DNA from: Thelonectria olida
Lineage: Eukaryota > Ascomycota > Sordariomycetes > Hypocreales > Nectriaceae
Direction: 5' to 3'
Assembly: GCA_020736575.1 (NCBI GenBank)
Contig: JAGPYM010000007.1
Span: forward strand, 868,001-932,000
Length of the DNA stretch: 64,000 bases
Shown: in pieces, positions 12,508 to 24,228 of the stretch
Layout of the letters: the number at the start of each line of letters is the position of its first letter
Numbering within the stretch: position 1 is the first letter of the stretch
Translations under genes and position numbers: made by a program
Notes under the pieces: generated by a model
The model's database searches: none
The model's input: the letters and a program-made list of their open reading frames with translations, nothing else
What the model was told of the DNA's origin: nothing

Positions 12508-15500
12508 ATCAAGAGTTGATGACATGCAGTCAGGCTGCATATATCCGTAGAGCCGTGTTTTTAAACCACAAAAAGGTCACACCAAAGGAATGACATTCTG
12601 GTTGTCAATAAACAGAGCAATATGTGTCAAATGAAGGCGATCCACCTCACCCGCCCCGAAGCTTGTGCAACTAGTTCCCGAGCCTTCGAGGTTGAAGTAT
12701 ATTTAATTATTGCGCCTCACTAGGTGGGCATCTAAATTGAATTAGAGCGGTTTAATATCCGGGCCGTGAATAAGTTGCCTCCGGCTCGGGGCGAAGTCCA
12801 TTCATCTATGCGTGTTCATCCAGGGTAGCCTGAACTGTCTTCATCGTTCAGCCACGAGAACATGGGGTGATACTGAAAATCCGCATATAGCTTACATCTT
12901 CCATTTGCCCCGTAGGAAATTTGCCCGTTTGGAACCCTATATCCTGAGCGAAACAATGCCTCGTGCGAGGCGTCTGTTACCCTATGCTACGTTGCTACCC
13001 TGACGAAATAAGCAAAGGGCAAATCTAAACTCCAGTCCTACTACCAATAGTCCCGACTCAACATTCGTCATAAAGGCAGCTTTTCCGAGACCAAATCAAT
13101 AAGCGTTCACAAAGGGTTCTGATGTATGACAATAAATCTGCGCCCTGTGTTAAAACAGACAGAGCTCACAGCAATAACCAGGACACTAGTCCTCGATGAA
13201 GCCAACGACTAGGCGGCCAACTACCATCTGTTTTCGCACTTTGCCTTCCATCCTCATCTCAATGAGCAAGTTATGATTTCATCAAAGGAAGACCTCATGA
13301 GACCGCATCGGAGGCCGCGAACATAGCCAACAAGCAGGGAACACAACGGCAAGAGAGCGGAGAAGAGGTGAACTCAGGTCTACACCGCCATCGAAATGGA
13401 GAAAGGACAGGAGACGGACCAAGCGAGTGTCCCTGCGAGAGTAAAACACCAATGCCAACTCGCTGCGAACAAAGAGAGAGCCCATTTGCATTGCAACACC
13501 GTGATCACAACAGGCATCAATCGCGAGCCCCTTATCCATCGTCTTCCCGCAAAAGATCCTCAGGCCACCATGCCAGAATGCACTCACATGATCAACCATC
13601 TGGTCTCCAGGGTGACAATGGCCAGAAGCTGAAATGTGAGGCCTCGGGGAGCCCAACATGTCGAACCTGAAGCAGCATCACGGCTTCTCCGCGGCACGCC
13701 CGACGACTTGTCACCAGACGCTTTCCACCCCGACATGGAATACTCCAGTTTTCCTACTTTGATAAAGCGTCAACCGACTTCTCAACTCACGACAGCCGGA
13801 TATCCGCTCCAGCCTCAGGGACCAAGCTGGAACGGCTGCTCCCTACTTCTCGATAAACAAGCAAACCACTATCAACTCGACACATCGGTTTCGCGTTGCA
13901 AAGGGCCTTCTTCCAAACTTGGACAAACCTCCTTCCAGACGAGTCAAACCCCAAAATCCTCCCGAAATTAACTTGAGAACGGTTGACGTGAAAATTTTCC
14001 GTTCAACCGGCACTTGGACGTGGATTACTACACCTGCAGTTTGAGATAGATGCGTCTTTAGCCATGGGGCTGAAACCAAAAATAGCACTTCACACTCGAC
14101 AAACCTGCCTTGCCTTGTTTGAAGTACAGTCGTTCATGTTTCGTTCCGTCCACGATTTAGCACGGGACGAGCTGTCTTAGAACTAGATCTCGTCCCGTGC
14201 TGGCTTCCCTTGTGTACCTTAGTCGTCCTTCGGCGTCATGGGCTCTGCTCGTCCAAGAATACCACGACGGGCGAGAACGGCCTCCAAGTGTTGTCTCATG
14301 ATGTGTGCCCTCCACTATTGTCTCCTCAACAACGAGGTAATGCACTCTTGCAGTTGCGGATTACTAGGATCACTTGCCGGAGCCCCGACAACTCGCAGGG
14401 AGGCGATTTCATGGTCCACGAAAAGAGATTACTCACACCAGCCAAAATAACACCAGTCCTGCATACGAAAGAAATAGAAGGCGGGAGGATCCCTCGCGCG
14501 GTTGGGTATAGACCCATCAATCAAGGCTGCTTCGGCCCCGACCTACTAGTGCAGCCGTAGTGAATTGACGTGCAGCGTCAAGGGCCGCAGTACTTGCACC
14601 ACGGCGTCACAATGGTTCGATTTGTGCTTGCTTCGGACAGAGAGGCATCCGAGATCTGACCGTCTCTTGTCCGAACTTCTGTCTGTCGAGGCCAAAGCGT
14701 TCCTAGAGACGGTTGTGCTGGATGTCGAGTTGTCAATGCCTGGACGAGCATCACATCCCAACTTCCTTCTTCGTACGCGAGCTATGGAAGAGAAGTGACT
14801 GCCGCCCTCAACCTTCCAATCTGAGAGAAGTGCCGAAGCCTAATTCGGCTTCAAAGATAGTGTTGTCGATCGTCTCAAAAGTTTCCAAATGGCGGTGTTG
14901 TTTTCTCCAGACCACCCCTGGATATCGAGTGATGACCCAGAAGCATCGTACATTCTCTCATGCAGGCTGCGCAGATGAATGTTACCATGACATCCCAACA
15001 AGCCACTGCCTTGTTTGCCGGTGGGGAGAGATATGCCGCTGCATCGAATGCTGGCTCAATCTGCAGGACCTAGCAAGTCCCTGTGCCGGCAACCTGGCCG
15101 GACATCACGGTCATATCCTAGAGGATTGTCGTTTCTCGCTTAGACTGTCAGTGGGACACGAGGACGACACTCGTGGGCTGGCCAAATGATCGAATTTCGG
15201 GGCTCAGCCATGTCTGGACGCAGCCATACGTGGACCGTGTGGTGCTCGATGCGGCAGGGTGGAGTTGAGATGTGATCATTGATGCTTGAGAGTCGATGTG
15301 TGCGTCTTTATCCATTCGTATAGTGTAGGCCGGGAGATGATGAGATGAAAATTGATTGATTGGGACTTTAGCCCCCAAGACCTGTCCCCTGCAACCTAGA
15401 TGGGAGAGAGAGTGCTTTTGGACCTGAGACCCATCGTGTATGAACTGGACTGGGCATATGCACATATTCGTAAGTCTTCGGAGTCGACGAACCCAACTCC

Positions 15501-18500
15501 TTGTACCAAGACGAGCGCCCACAATCCGGCAAATTTGGCATCCATGCCTCTTTTCAGGGACCGTATCCCAGCTCCCACCGAGGACTCCGACCTGGACAAT
15601 TATCTTCGTCAGCAGGCGTGATGAGTACCCTCAGACATTGGCCTCGTAGCTGGTTGCAAAAGGTCCCTTTTCTGGGCTTGCTCCACAGATGAAACATGCT
15701 GCCAGGAAATGGGGAAAAGTTAATAGGGATACCCTTGAAAGGGTAGGGCTTCGATGGAATTGTTGAGACCGCACTGCGAGATTATCGATTGCGCCGTGGG
15801 ACTCATCAGATGCCTGACCTTGGACGAGACGTACTTTGCACTGTTGGCCCAGTGGCCGCGGACCTTCAGATGGAACGTTCAACTCCAAGGTTCGAGCGGA
15901 TGTTTTGACATCGCGCGGATGAAGCCACACTCTGTTCCATGCCCGTTTGATTAGCGGCCCCGAGCGACGGGACCATGGACAGATCCGTGTTACCATCAGC
16001 AAGCAACGGCTCCTAAAATTAAACGTAGCCAAGCCGCCGACCTAGCAACGTGGTTAGAACTTTCAAACGCTCGCTAAACGAAAGACAGAGCGCTTGGGCA
16101 AGCAAAATCCTGCGTTGTTGGAGAAGTCTCCAGCGTTGCTGGGTCGAGGCCGTCAAAGTAGGGCCTTCTATGAGTTGCTCAGAGACAAGGGAAGTAAAAT
16201 AATAGTTCCCCTCATGTCAAATACCCCCTTGCCTATAAGATTGGAAGTCCTGGACATTTAATTACCCATTTTTTCCCAGAGAATCTGGGGAGGTATGATC
16301 ATCGATCGGCCTGGGTAGGTATAGACCGGTTTGGAACTTATTATGTGGCTTGCCATCGCAGGCTAGCATCTCGCAAGTGCCGTTGAGCTTAACCAGCCAT
16401 GGAGATAGCCTTCGGCTGAGCCGCTCATCGTGCTGAAATCCCTATTCCGGAATAGTGACAACGCTGAAAGGACGATGCTTTCGAATGCAGTCGGGATGCC
16501 TTGCCTGCAGATTCTCGCTGCAAGAATTTTCGCCTGCAGAAGCATGTATCGTGAAGCTGACAAGGAACAGACCAGACGACTCAAGACTCACAGCGAGGTC
16601 ACAGCGCTCCCGGAGAATGGGGCCGAGGGGATGTGCAGCGCCATGGGGCGAGTGCAAAGTGAGATGAGGTGAGGTCTGGTGTGTTGATGGGACCAAAGTC
16701 ATGGATGAGATCTGACTTTTTGCACGCCATCCCATGCCCCTGTAGCACTCCTGCAATTGCAGTTGCCCTGTCCCTGGCATTGGGAATGCCGGACTTTTTG
16801 CCATTCTTCGTCGCTTCTTCTAAATTCCCCCAATTGGCCTTCATGGTGCCCACAGCAAAGAGGGCTAGGAGGCCTCTGATGGAGACGTTCGAGGCATGCG
16901 AGACATGACCTATGTGAGTCGCATATGAAGTAGATCTGGCTTAGAATGTAGTGCAAGTTCATTCAACTGAGAAGCCCGAATTGACGGTTCTGTTAATTCC
17001 TTGAAGGACAAACAGTTGGGGATGATTGGCGATGCATGAAACCCAGAGCCCCCAGGATCCCGACGCTCATTAGCGTCTCGCTAACCGCGCCATCGCGGAG
17101 CTGGGGGCGGAGAAGGCGCCCCTGAAATCTGGGGACTCGGGTGTGTGGATAGCATGTCCGTCCCGCATCCTGAACTGTGTCGTATCTTGGAAGACAAATG
17201 TTAAGCAGTTATAGGAGTTCAGACTGAGGTCGAACTTTGGGAAAACGGGTCCGAAAATGTTTCTCGTCGAGAAAGCTGAAGCATGAGGCTTTGTTGCGTC
17301 ATACGAAGTATGTGCCTGTGCTTGATGTTGAAACACGAAGAGGTGTATTGCGGAACTCCTACGCAACCTCAAGCCAAGACTTAAGTCACTGGACGGGACA
17401 TGCAGATTATCGGCTCGGATTGGGCCATTGTAAGCCAGGAAATGATTTGCGGATGTCACTATCTGCGTGCCACTCGCGCCACTCTTTCTGCCATACTGTC
17501 TTCCTCATTGCTAAACAACGTGGCTCAAGGTTCCGTGACACCGTGAAGAGGATCGTATCCCGTAGAAGATAACTGAAGATAGGTATGTGGCGACATGTCT
17601 TCCTTCGAGGGCTCACCTAACCTAGGACGATGGTAACCCGGCATCCGCTTCTCTGGGGAGTGCACGACATGGTTGTGCAGAACAATGTCGGGTAGGACAT
17701 GTGCAAGCTAGGGTATCAGTAACGGATACGAGCGGTACCTCCATGGCTGTGTTCTCCTCGTCTTCCTTGGTATTCGGCTTTTTGCGCTCGATAGCCCTCA
17801 AGTGGGCATGTTTCTTGTCGGGAGAAATTCCATCTGCGAGTGAAAGGCATCGAAGTTGTTGGCTCAACAAGACTCTGAAGAAGGGTTTGGGAAGGCTTCT
17901 CGAGCACTCGACAAGTATACGCGTTCAACCAAAAGCACACCTTCGTGGAGGGTGAGACAAGACCGGAACCTTCTTGAATATCAGACCCACTGCTCTGCCG
18001 CGTCTTCGGGAAGCTCAGAATCCCATTCAAAGGTACGGATACACAATCGTAAGCACATTCCGGGAAGAAGCCGGGCAGTGGATGGATGAACCAACAACTC
18101 AAAAATTCAAGGAACATTTCCAGCCGTGAGCGGGGCCTGGAGAGTGCGTGAGTTTGCCCCGACATACAAAGTCTCACTTGGGCCGCCATGTCGGTGGGAA
18201 ATCGAATCCCTCTTCGTCCTATTGGGAGACCTAGGGAGGTAAGAAATGAAGGACTTTTCGACAATGGCATCTAGTCCCACAACCGGCAGTATGCCGCGAC
18301 GGTAATAGTCACGGATGCTGGAGAGGGGAGTCAGGGAGGAATAGATAGAGAGGGGAACTCTGAGGAAGATACAGCCGGTAGCGGGCCCATGGAGTCCGAG
18401 GGACCGAGCAGCCGCATAGAAGACCAGTCCCGTAGCTGAGAAGCAGGCTGGTGACCGACATTATTGGGGATATTGTTGGAGTCGTGCACCTTTTCTCCTC

Positions 18501-21500
18501 AAGGTTTTGGTAGAATCCCGGTCCCAGGCTCTGCATCTTCCTTCTGTGCTCTGCAGCATCCTTCGTCTTTCAGGTCGCTTTTTGGGTCGCCTTCGAGGGC
18601 CGAGCAGGATGAGGATGAAGGAGGCATGGATGTCGGATGATCGAAGACGGGTCGGGATCCACGCTTTTGCACGAGGGGCTCGGGGTCATCGCCACCATCA
18701 AGTCTGAAGCTCACGGCAACAGGCGCCAAACTCGGGGAAACTGGTATTTGAGGCTTGCGAAGCCAGCAGCCCCCCGCTGAGCGATGAAACCTCAGGCTGG
18801 CTGCATCCGATCCTTGATCCTAGCGGCGTCGTGTCTTCCGATGAAGGCTGGACTGTGACTGGGCAAACAGAACTGGGCAGCGAGATGGATGTAAGGTACT
18901 GTTGGTAATCGGGCTTACACTGGAGTATGTATCTTCTTTGTTGGCGCTTGCAGCGTATTGCAAGGTTTTTGTTGTGCGTCTTGGAAGGTGCCTACGAAGT
19001 ACGGGACGGGACTTCCCACCTGCATTTCCACACATGAAGTAGGAATAGCGACTTACATAGGTACGGGTATTCAATCGATCCTCCCCTACGATTATCCGTT
19101 GCCTCCCAGTGCCTACGGATGTACCTAAGGTACCTCTCTATTCAAAGGATTCTGGAAGCAGCCTCACAAGATCGGCATCCGTTCTTTCCGCTTTTACATC
19201 TTCTCGTGCAGGTTACAGATAGCCATCATCTAGACTCCGGCAATCGCGCTTGGCTTGCGACTAACCCTTGACACCACATCTCACCCATCACATTTTCAAG
19301 CTACACGACTACGCGGAAAAGAAGAAACCAAACAAAAGAGAAACAAAGAAACAAATGGCACCGGCTTACGAAAATACCGACAATGTTCGGTGTTGCACCA
19401 GGCCGAACGCCGGCTCGAAACACAGCGAGTCATCCGACAGCATCATCCTTCCTTCGCTCCTTGTTGGCTGGCTGGGTATTGGCAGAGCTCTGTGGGAAGA
19501 TATTTACGTCTGGATGTGTGGCTTGGATTGAGCCGTGCTTTTACGGGCGCAAGACGAGACTAGCCCCCAACATGATTATTTCATGATGCAGCGATGCTCA
19601 AATTGCTTTGCTCTCTCTTTTCTCTTGTCCCTGATCACTAATTACGGCAGCGAGACGGGATGTGTTGGGGCTCTTGTTGAAGCGACCCGCAATAATCAAT
19701 TCAGGGCTCACCTTCAGCCAACTCCCAACTCCCGTCCTCACACACCACCGGTCCATGGCTCTTGTCTTCACCCCCCCAGTCCTCAGCCACATGCGTGCGA
19801 CGCCGATGCCGACGCCGCAAGAGACCGTTGAACAGCCCGCATACATCGGCCCTACGTATGGGTCCGCTTATAGGGACAACATCTGAGATCCCAGGCTCTC
19901 CTCTCAAGTGCCGTCCGCCTCCCCTCACCACCGGCCGCTCTTCGTCTTCGGGGGACCAGAACTCCTGGCCGCGGTCTCCAACTCTGGTACGAATACGTAT
20001 CCACATGACGAAGATGAAGACTACAAACAAATCACGGTTTTGGTCCCCATCGGTCGTCAAAACAGAGACAGGGAGCCGAGACGTTTCTGGAGGATCCAAA
20101 CGCACAACGGGATTGCGGGAGTGCAGCAAATGCTACCTGCAACGACTAGCCGGCTGTACAAAGTGCGCCTGGGCCTCTTGGAGTTGCCCACCCCCGTTGC
20201 CACCTAGTCGTCGATAGACGAGGCCTTGTTTCTACTGTCCTTCATGCCCCAAACGGAGCACGACGTGCTGTCTACGACCTCCGTCGAGTCACTGGCTTCA
20301 TCTCACGGCCCCGTCTCCCGTTCACGGCTTGTGCCCCAGTCACCACACCACCATTTTGCCCAACTTCACATTCCCTGCGAGATGTCATTACGAATCTCAT
20401 TTATGGGGTGTTCCCAAAGGCCAAATGCAACGGCCTCAGGGTCCAGCATCAGCCACGGGGGAATCAGAGGAAGCCGCCTCTGGGCGTCTGGTTGCCGACG
20501 GGGCATTTGCTCTAGAATCCATCTCATCTCGAGCAATCCCCCGCCTCAACCCCTTCAGCCCCGGGTCACGTTGATGAGAATATGACCACCCCCTTTCGCA
20601 CCTACTTCACACAGAATAACACATTTCCTCAGTCGCATTCACGCTCAACATACCTGTGCGGCTTGGAGTGCCCGTCAGCTTGTCATTGGCTCGAGGCCAC
20701 ACAAGTCTCAACAACGGTCATGCGTAACATGCGCTCAACCGTGGAGTCAGCACAGGGCTAATGTAATGAAGGACCAATGGAGATATCCCAGCCGAGATGT
20801 GTCTCCCTCTTGTGGGCTGGCGAACCTTGTTTTCTCATGTTGTGGTCGGGTTCGATGGGCATCGTCTGCGTTGGCACGACGGCAAGGCATCTCGATTTCT
20901 TGTGCGCCACTCGCAATTTCGTTGCATCTCCCTTGCGTCTTGAGGCTGTAATCTGTATTGAGGAGTGGTTTGCTACGCCTCCACCATGTGGCTTTCATAT
21001 TTCCAAGTTCCCAACCAACGTGACGCTCGTCGCATGGAACAGGAGGTCTGGCACGACATGATGTGGTTGTCTGTGTCCGGAACCTTTCCGACCTGGGCAT
21101 CCAGTCTGTCATTCCGTGACCATCTCCTCGGCTTGGTCGCCATTCTCAGGCTCGGGGCATTGTTTGCCAGGACCTCCGTGACCCGGGATCATCGATGCAG
21201 CCTCTGGAGATCCGCCACTGGTTTTCGTCGAGTCGTCGTTGTTGGTGGCCCAGTCTCAGGCCCGTGTGGCTCAGCAGGCACACTTGGCTGGGACTGGCTG
21301 ATTGAGGGAAGAGGGAGAAGGGGCTCAAGGGCTCTTCGTCTTGGAGGGGCGTGGTGATAATCAACATGAGGTGGACCCCGGTCCGTGGTCCGTGAAGGTG
21401 CGGCACCGACAGGCCTCAAAACGTGCACCGGACCACCCGCTCTGCTCCGCCAGGTACCACACCACATGCCCCCACCCCGGCGTCCCCTTGCTCATGCCCC

Positions 21501-22189
21501 TTGCATCCTCAGTCAGGATCTCTTCTCGAGGCTCCCTGGATTTAATCACACTTCTGCCGTATACAAGACCAGGGTACGTCGAAGGATGATGTTCAGACCC
21601 AGCAAGAGCGTGTTGTGGATGCATCCCAGGCCGCCCAGGTAGATCACGGACCCCACCAGGAAGAAACGTTTTGTTCTTGAACTTGTTCCATATATCTCCA
21701 AGGCTACCTCGGTGTTGTCATTGGAGATTCGCTTCTTTCTTCTCGAACTCAAGCTGGTTCCTGGTTCCTGATATGCCATTCGCACTTTGAACCCCCTTCC
21801 CCGTGTTATTACGGTTTTCTGCTTTCCGACCAACGTCTCTCACTTATTCTCTTCTTCTTCCTGAACAACCATCACTCTCTTTTCAACCGATTCAGGCGGA
21901 TTTTCCACGAGTGCTGGCCCCATCTCGATCGTTCAATTAGTCAACCAGTTCTACATTGTATGCCCATTCATCATCCTGGACTTTCGCTCCCGACGACAGA
22001 AGGTGTGAGAGGATATTGTCGATAAATATCCCTCCTTCTCATCAGAAGTCTATTCGAGTTTTTAGCACTTTTGACAACCAATACCCCTGGACTGCCCTGT
22101 CGTTTCAGCCACGAAAGCCACTCGATCAATCTTTCTCGACGTGAGACCTCTTCGTCACTCTCCTCTACCAAAGATATCATCCCGTCCAA
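12508..22189. other. 9.7-kb stretch without a supportable protein gene
   Basis: Nearly ten kilobases between the dehydrogenase stop and the homeobox gene. Open frames are short, lie on both strands, carry no family motif and could not be joined into a coherent spliced gene. Base composition looks similar to the rest, so it is not an AT-rich, mutated repeat tract. Visible structure includes the AATAAA at 12607, a perfect 13-bp hairpin at 14159-14201, and a GTACCTAAGGTAC near-palindrome at 19120-19132. The pyrimidine-rich stretch at about 21820-21900 resembles a promoter or leader for the homeobox gene. It may hold a long leader, distal control elements or non-coding RNA. Confidence 0.55.
14159..14201. 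repeat. Perfect 13-bp inverted repeat (hairpin)
   Basis: Arms AGCACGGGACGAG (14159-14171) and CTCGTCCCGTGCT (14189-14201) are exact reverse complements with a 17-nt loop. No coding frame or tRNA fits it. It could be a structured RNA, a DNA-protein site or a relic of an element end. Confidence 0.7.
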
Positions 22190-24228
22190 ATGCTTGTTAC
22201 TCGACAGTGCGATACGGACCACAGCCACTGGCCTTTCAGCAAGTACGATCCGTCTCGCAAGCCGCCAAGTCCCCCACGCATGTCGAACCCCTACGATGCT
22301 GCATTGCCAGTCCCGTCGGAATGGCAAGGGCAGCACCAATACCCGCCAACGAGCGGGCACGTCTACCATCCGCAGAGTACACCAAGTGCACCCAACTCGG
22401 CTGAAACCAGTGCAAACGCTCTGGGAATTCATGTGAAGGAAAGAACGAGCTCGCCGCAGATTCATAGACTTCCATCCGCAGTCACCAACCTGCCCGAGGC
22501 CCGTGATGGGAACTCAAATCTAAAGATTGCTGGTTTGGTCCAAGATAATCCTCGGGGTGCTGTTGATGCAGCTGGTCGGCCTGTGGGAGGAACTAGTCTA
22601 AGCCCTGGCTTGTCTAATGGACGGGAGTCACGGACCTCTCCTAACCCAACCGGCCTCGAGAAGACTCCCTCTGCGAAGAGTGACGAGGAGGACGACTTTG
22701 ACGAAGATGACATGCTGGATGGGGAAGGCGACCATTCTCAGACTGCGGCGGAGCGAACTGCCGCTCGCCGGAAGATGAAGCGGTTTAGGTAGGACTCATG
22801 GCAAAGGGACTTCAGAACGATGGCTGACGGCAACCAGACTGACGCACCAGCAAACCCGATTCCTCATGAGTGAGTTTGCAAAGCAGCCACACCCCGACGC
22901 GGCCCACAGAGAACGCCTCTCGAGAGAGATTCCTGGATTAAGTCCCAGACAAGTCCAGGTTTGGTTTCAAAACAGGTAAGCAAGAATTGGAAAGAGAGTT
23001 TGTGGCCTCGCTGACCGTACTAGACGGGCCAAGATTAAGCGTCTCAATGCCGATGATCGAGACAGAATGATTAAGATGAGAGCTGTCCCTGACGATTTTG
23101 ACAATGTCCAAGCACTCCACTCCCAGTACGGCGCCGTCCATGGACTTGGAGGCGCCCCGATGGCACCAGCAGCAGAACTTGGGCAACAATCCTATGCCCA
23201 GCATATGATGCGGCCTTTGATCGTAGATGTCAGGAGGCCCCCGAATGAACACGCCTCTCCCACCGGTCTTACCCCTGGATTCGGGGCACTTGGGTTCAGC
23301 CCAGCTGGGGGCATCAGCAGCCCTGCTATGATGTCTCCCATCTCGCCCGCCAGCAGCGATCGTTACCCTTATGGAAGTCACTATTCTGCTCCTATGAACG
23401 GAGCTGCGAGAACCTCACACCCATTTGGAAATCAGCACGGCCTGGAATCTCCACTGGATGCCAGCAGACAGAATCCTCACCCTCTCCAGCCCTCGCAGCT
23501 TCGAGACTCCATCTCTCGTGCTAGGTCTGAATCCGCACAGTCGCCTTTGCGCTCAAGCATGGCCTGGAAAGGAGACTCGATCGACTATGCCGGATATCGA
23601 GGGGCCAATACCAGCCCAGGCATGGACGAACGAAACCCACCAATGTACCAACAACCCGGAAACATGGGGGGTTATGATTCGGCATCCTCCTATCGTAAGA
23701 TTGCTTTTCACAATAGCTAAAGACATGGCTAACGAAGACATATTAGACAATTCAACACAGCCGCCGCCGAGTGCAAGCTACCCGGCCATCCCTCCTCCAC
23801 AGAGCGGGTCTCGTCTTCGGTCCTCGACAACCTCCCTCCCCTTGAACGTCGACCCACGCGACCACCATTATCGAACTGCTGGGTCTGATACGCAGACTCA
23901 AAGTCCTTTGAGTCAAGCTCGCTCCACTCCCACATCTACTTCGTACAGCGCTTCTTCATACACAACTAGCTATCCGTCTGCACCGCTCACCGCACCGATG
24001 GAATACTCTGTGCCCAGGTCGTCGGACCCAAAGACGCATCTGCAGGAACCCCAGATGAGCGCACCTATTGCACCCCCCAGCGACTTCTCCCAGGCTCTTC
24101 ATGGAAACATGGGAAGCCAAGATCAAGGACGTAATGAAAGTTATGGCCACGGCATGAGCGGCAGAGAGGGCCATAAGCGGAAGCGAAGCCTGACACTCCC
24201 GACTGGGGCAACTCGGCCACTGTTTTAA
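22190..24228 (+). CDS. Homeobox transcription factor
   Basis: Nuclear DNA-binding regulator. Exons 22190..22788, 22838..22975, 23024..23694 and 23747..24228 give 629 residues. Introns are 49, 48 and 52 bp, all GT-AG. The homeodomain spans about residues 195-254. It is typical, with basic arm RRKMKRFR, helix-1 segment THQQTRFLMSEFAKQPHP, and recognition helix QVQVWFQNRRAKIKR with Gln at position 50 of the domain. Two introns fall inside it, both splitting an AG|A Arg codon. An acidic run EEDDFDEDD lies just before it, and long Ser/Pro/Gln-rich disordered tails follow. A basic GHKRKR patch near the C-terminus may be a nuclear signal. Start is uncertain: 22190 is the first in-frame ATG, while 22280 would give 599 residues and has a similarly weak context. 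Fungal single-homeobox proteins of this kind often control conidiation or fruiting, but I cannot name the orthologue. Confidence 0.88.

Noticed and set aside
17716..18270. 184-codon minus-strand open frame in the long gene-free tract
   Set aside because: No domain, no plausible neighbouring exons; consistent with chance in about 50% GC DNA.
21546..21833. Minus-strand frame with a hydrophobic membrane-like stretch
   Set aside because: Hydrophobic run is isolated, there is no supported start or exon partner, and it lies in the probable homeobox promoter.
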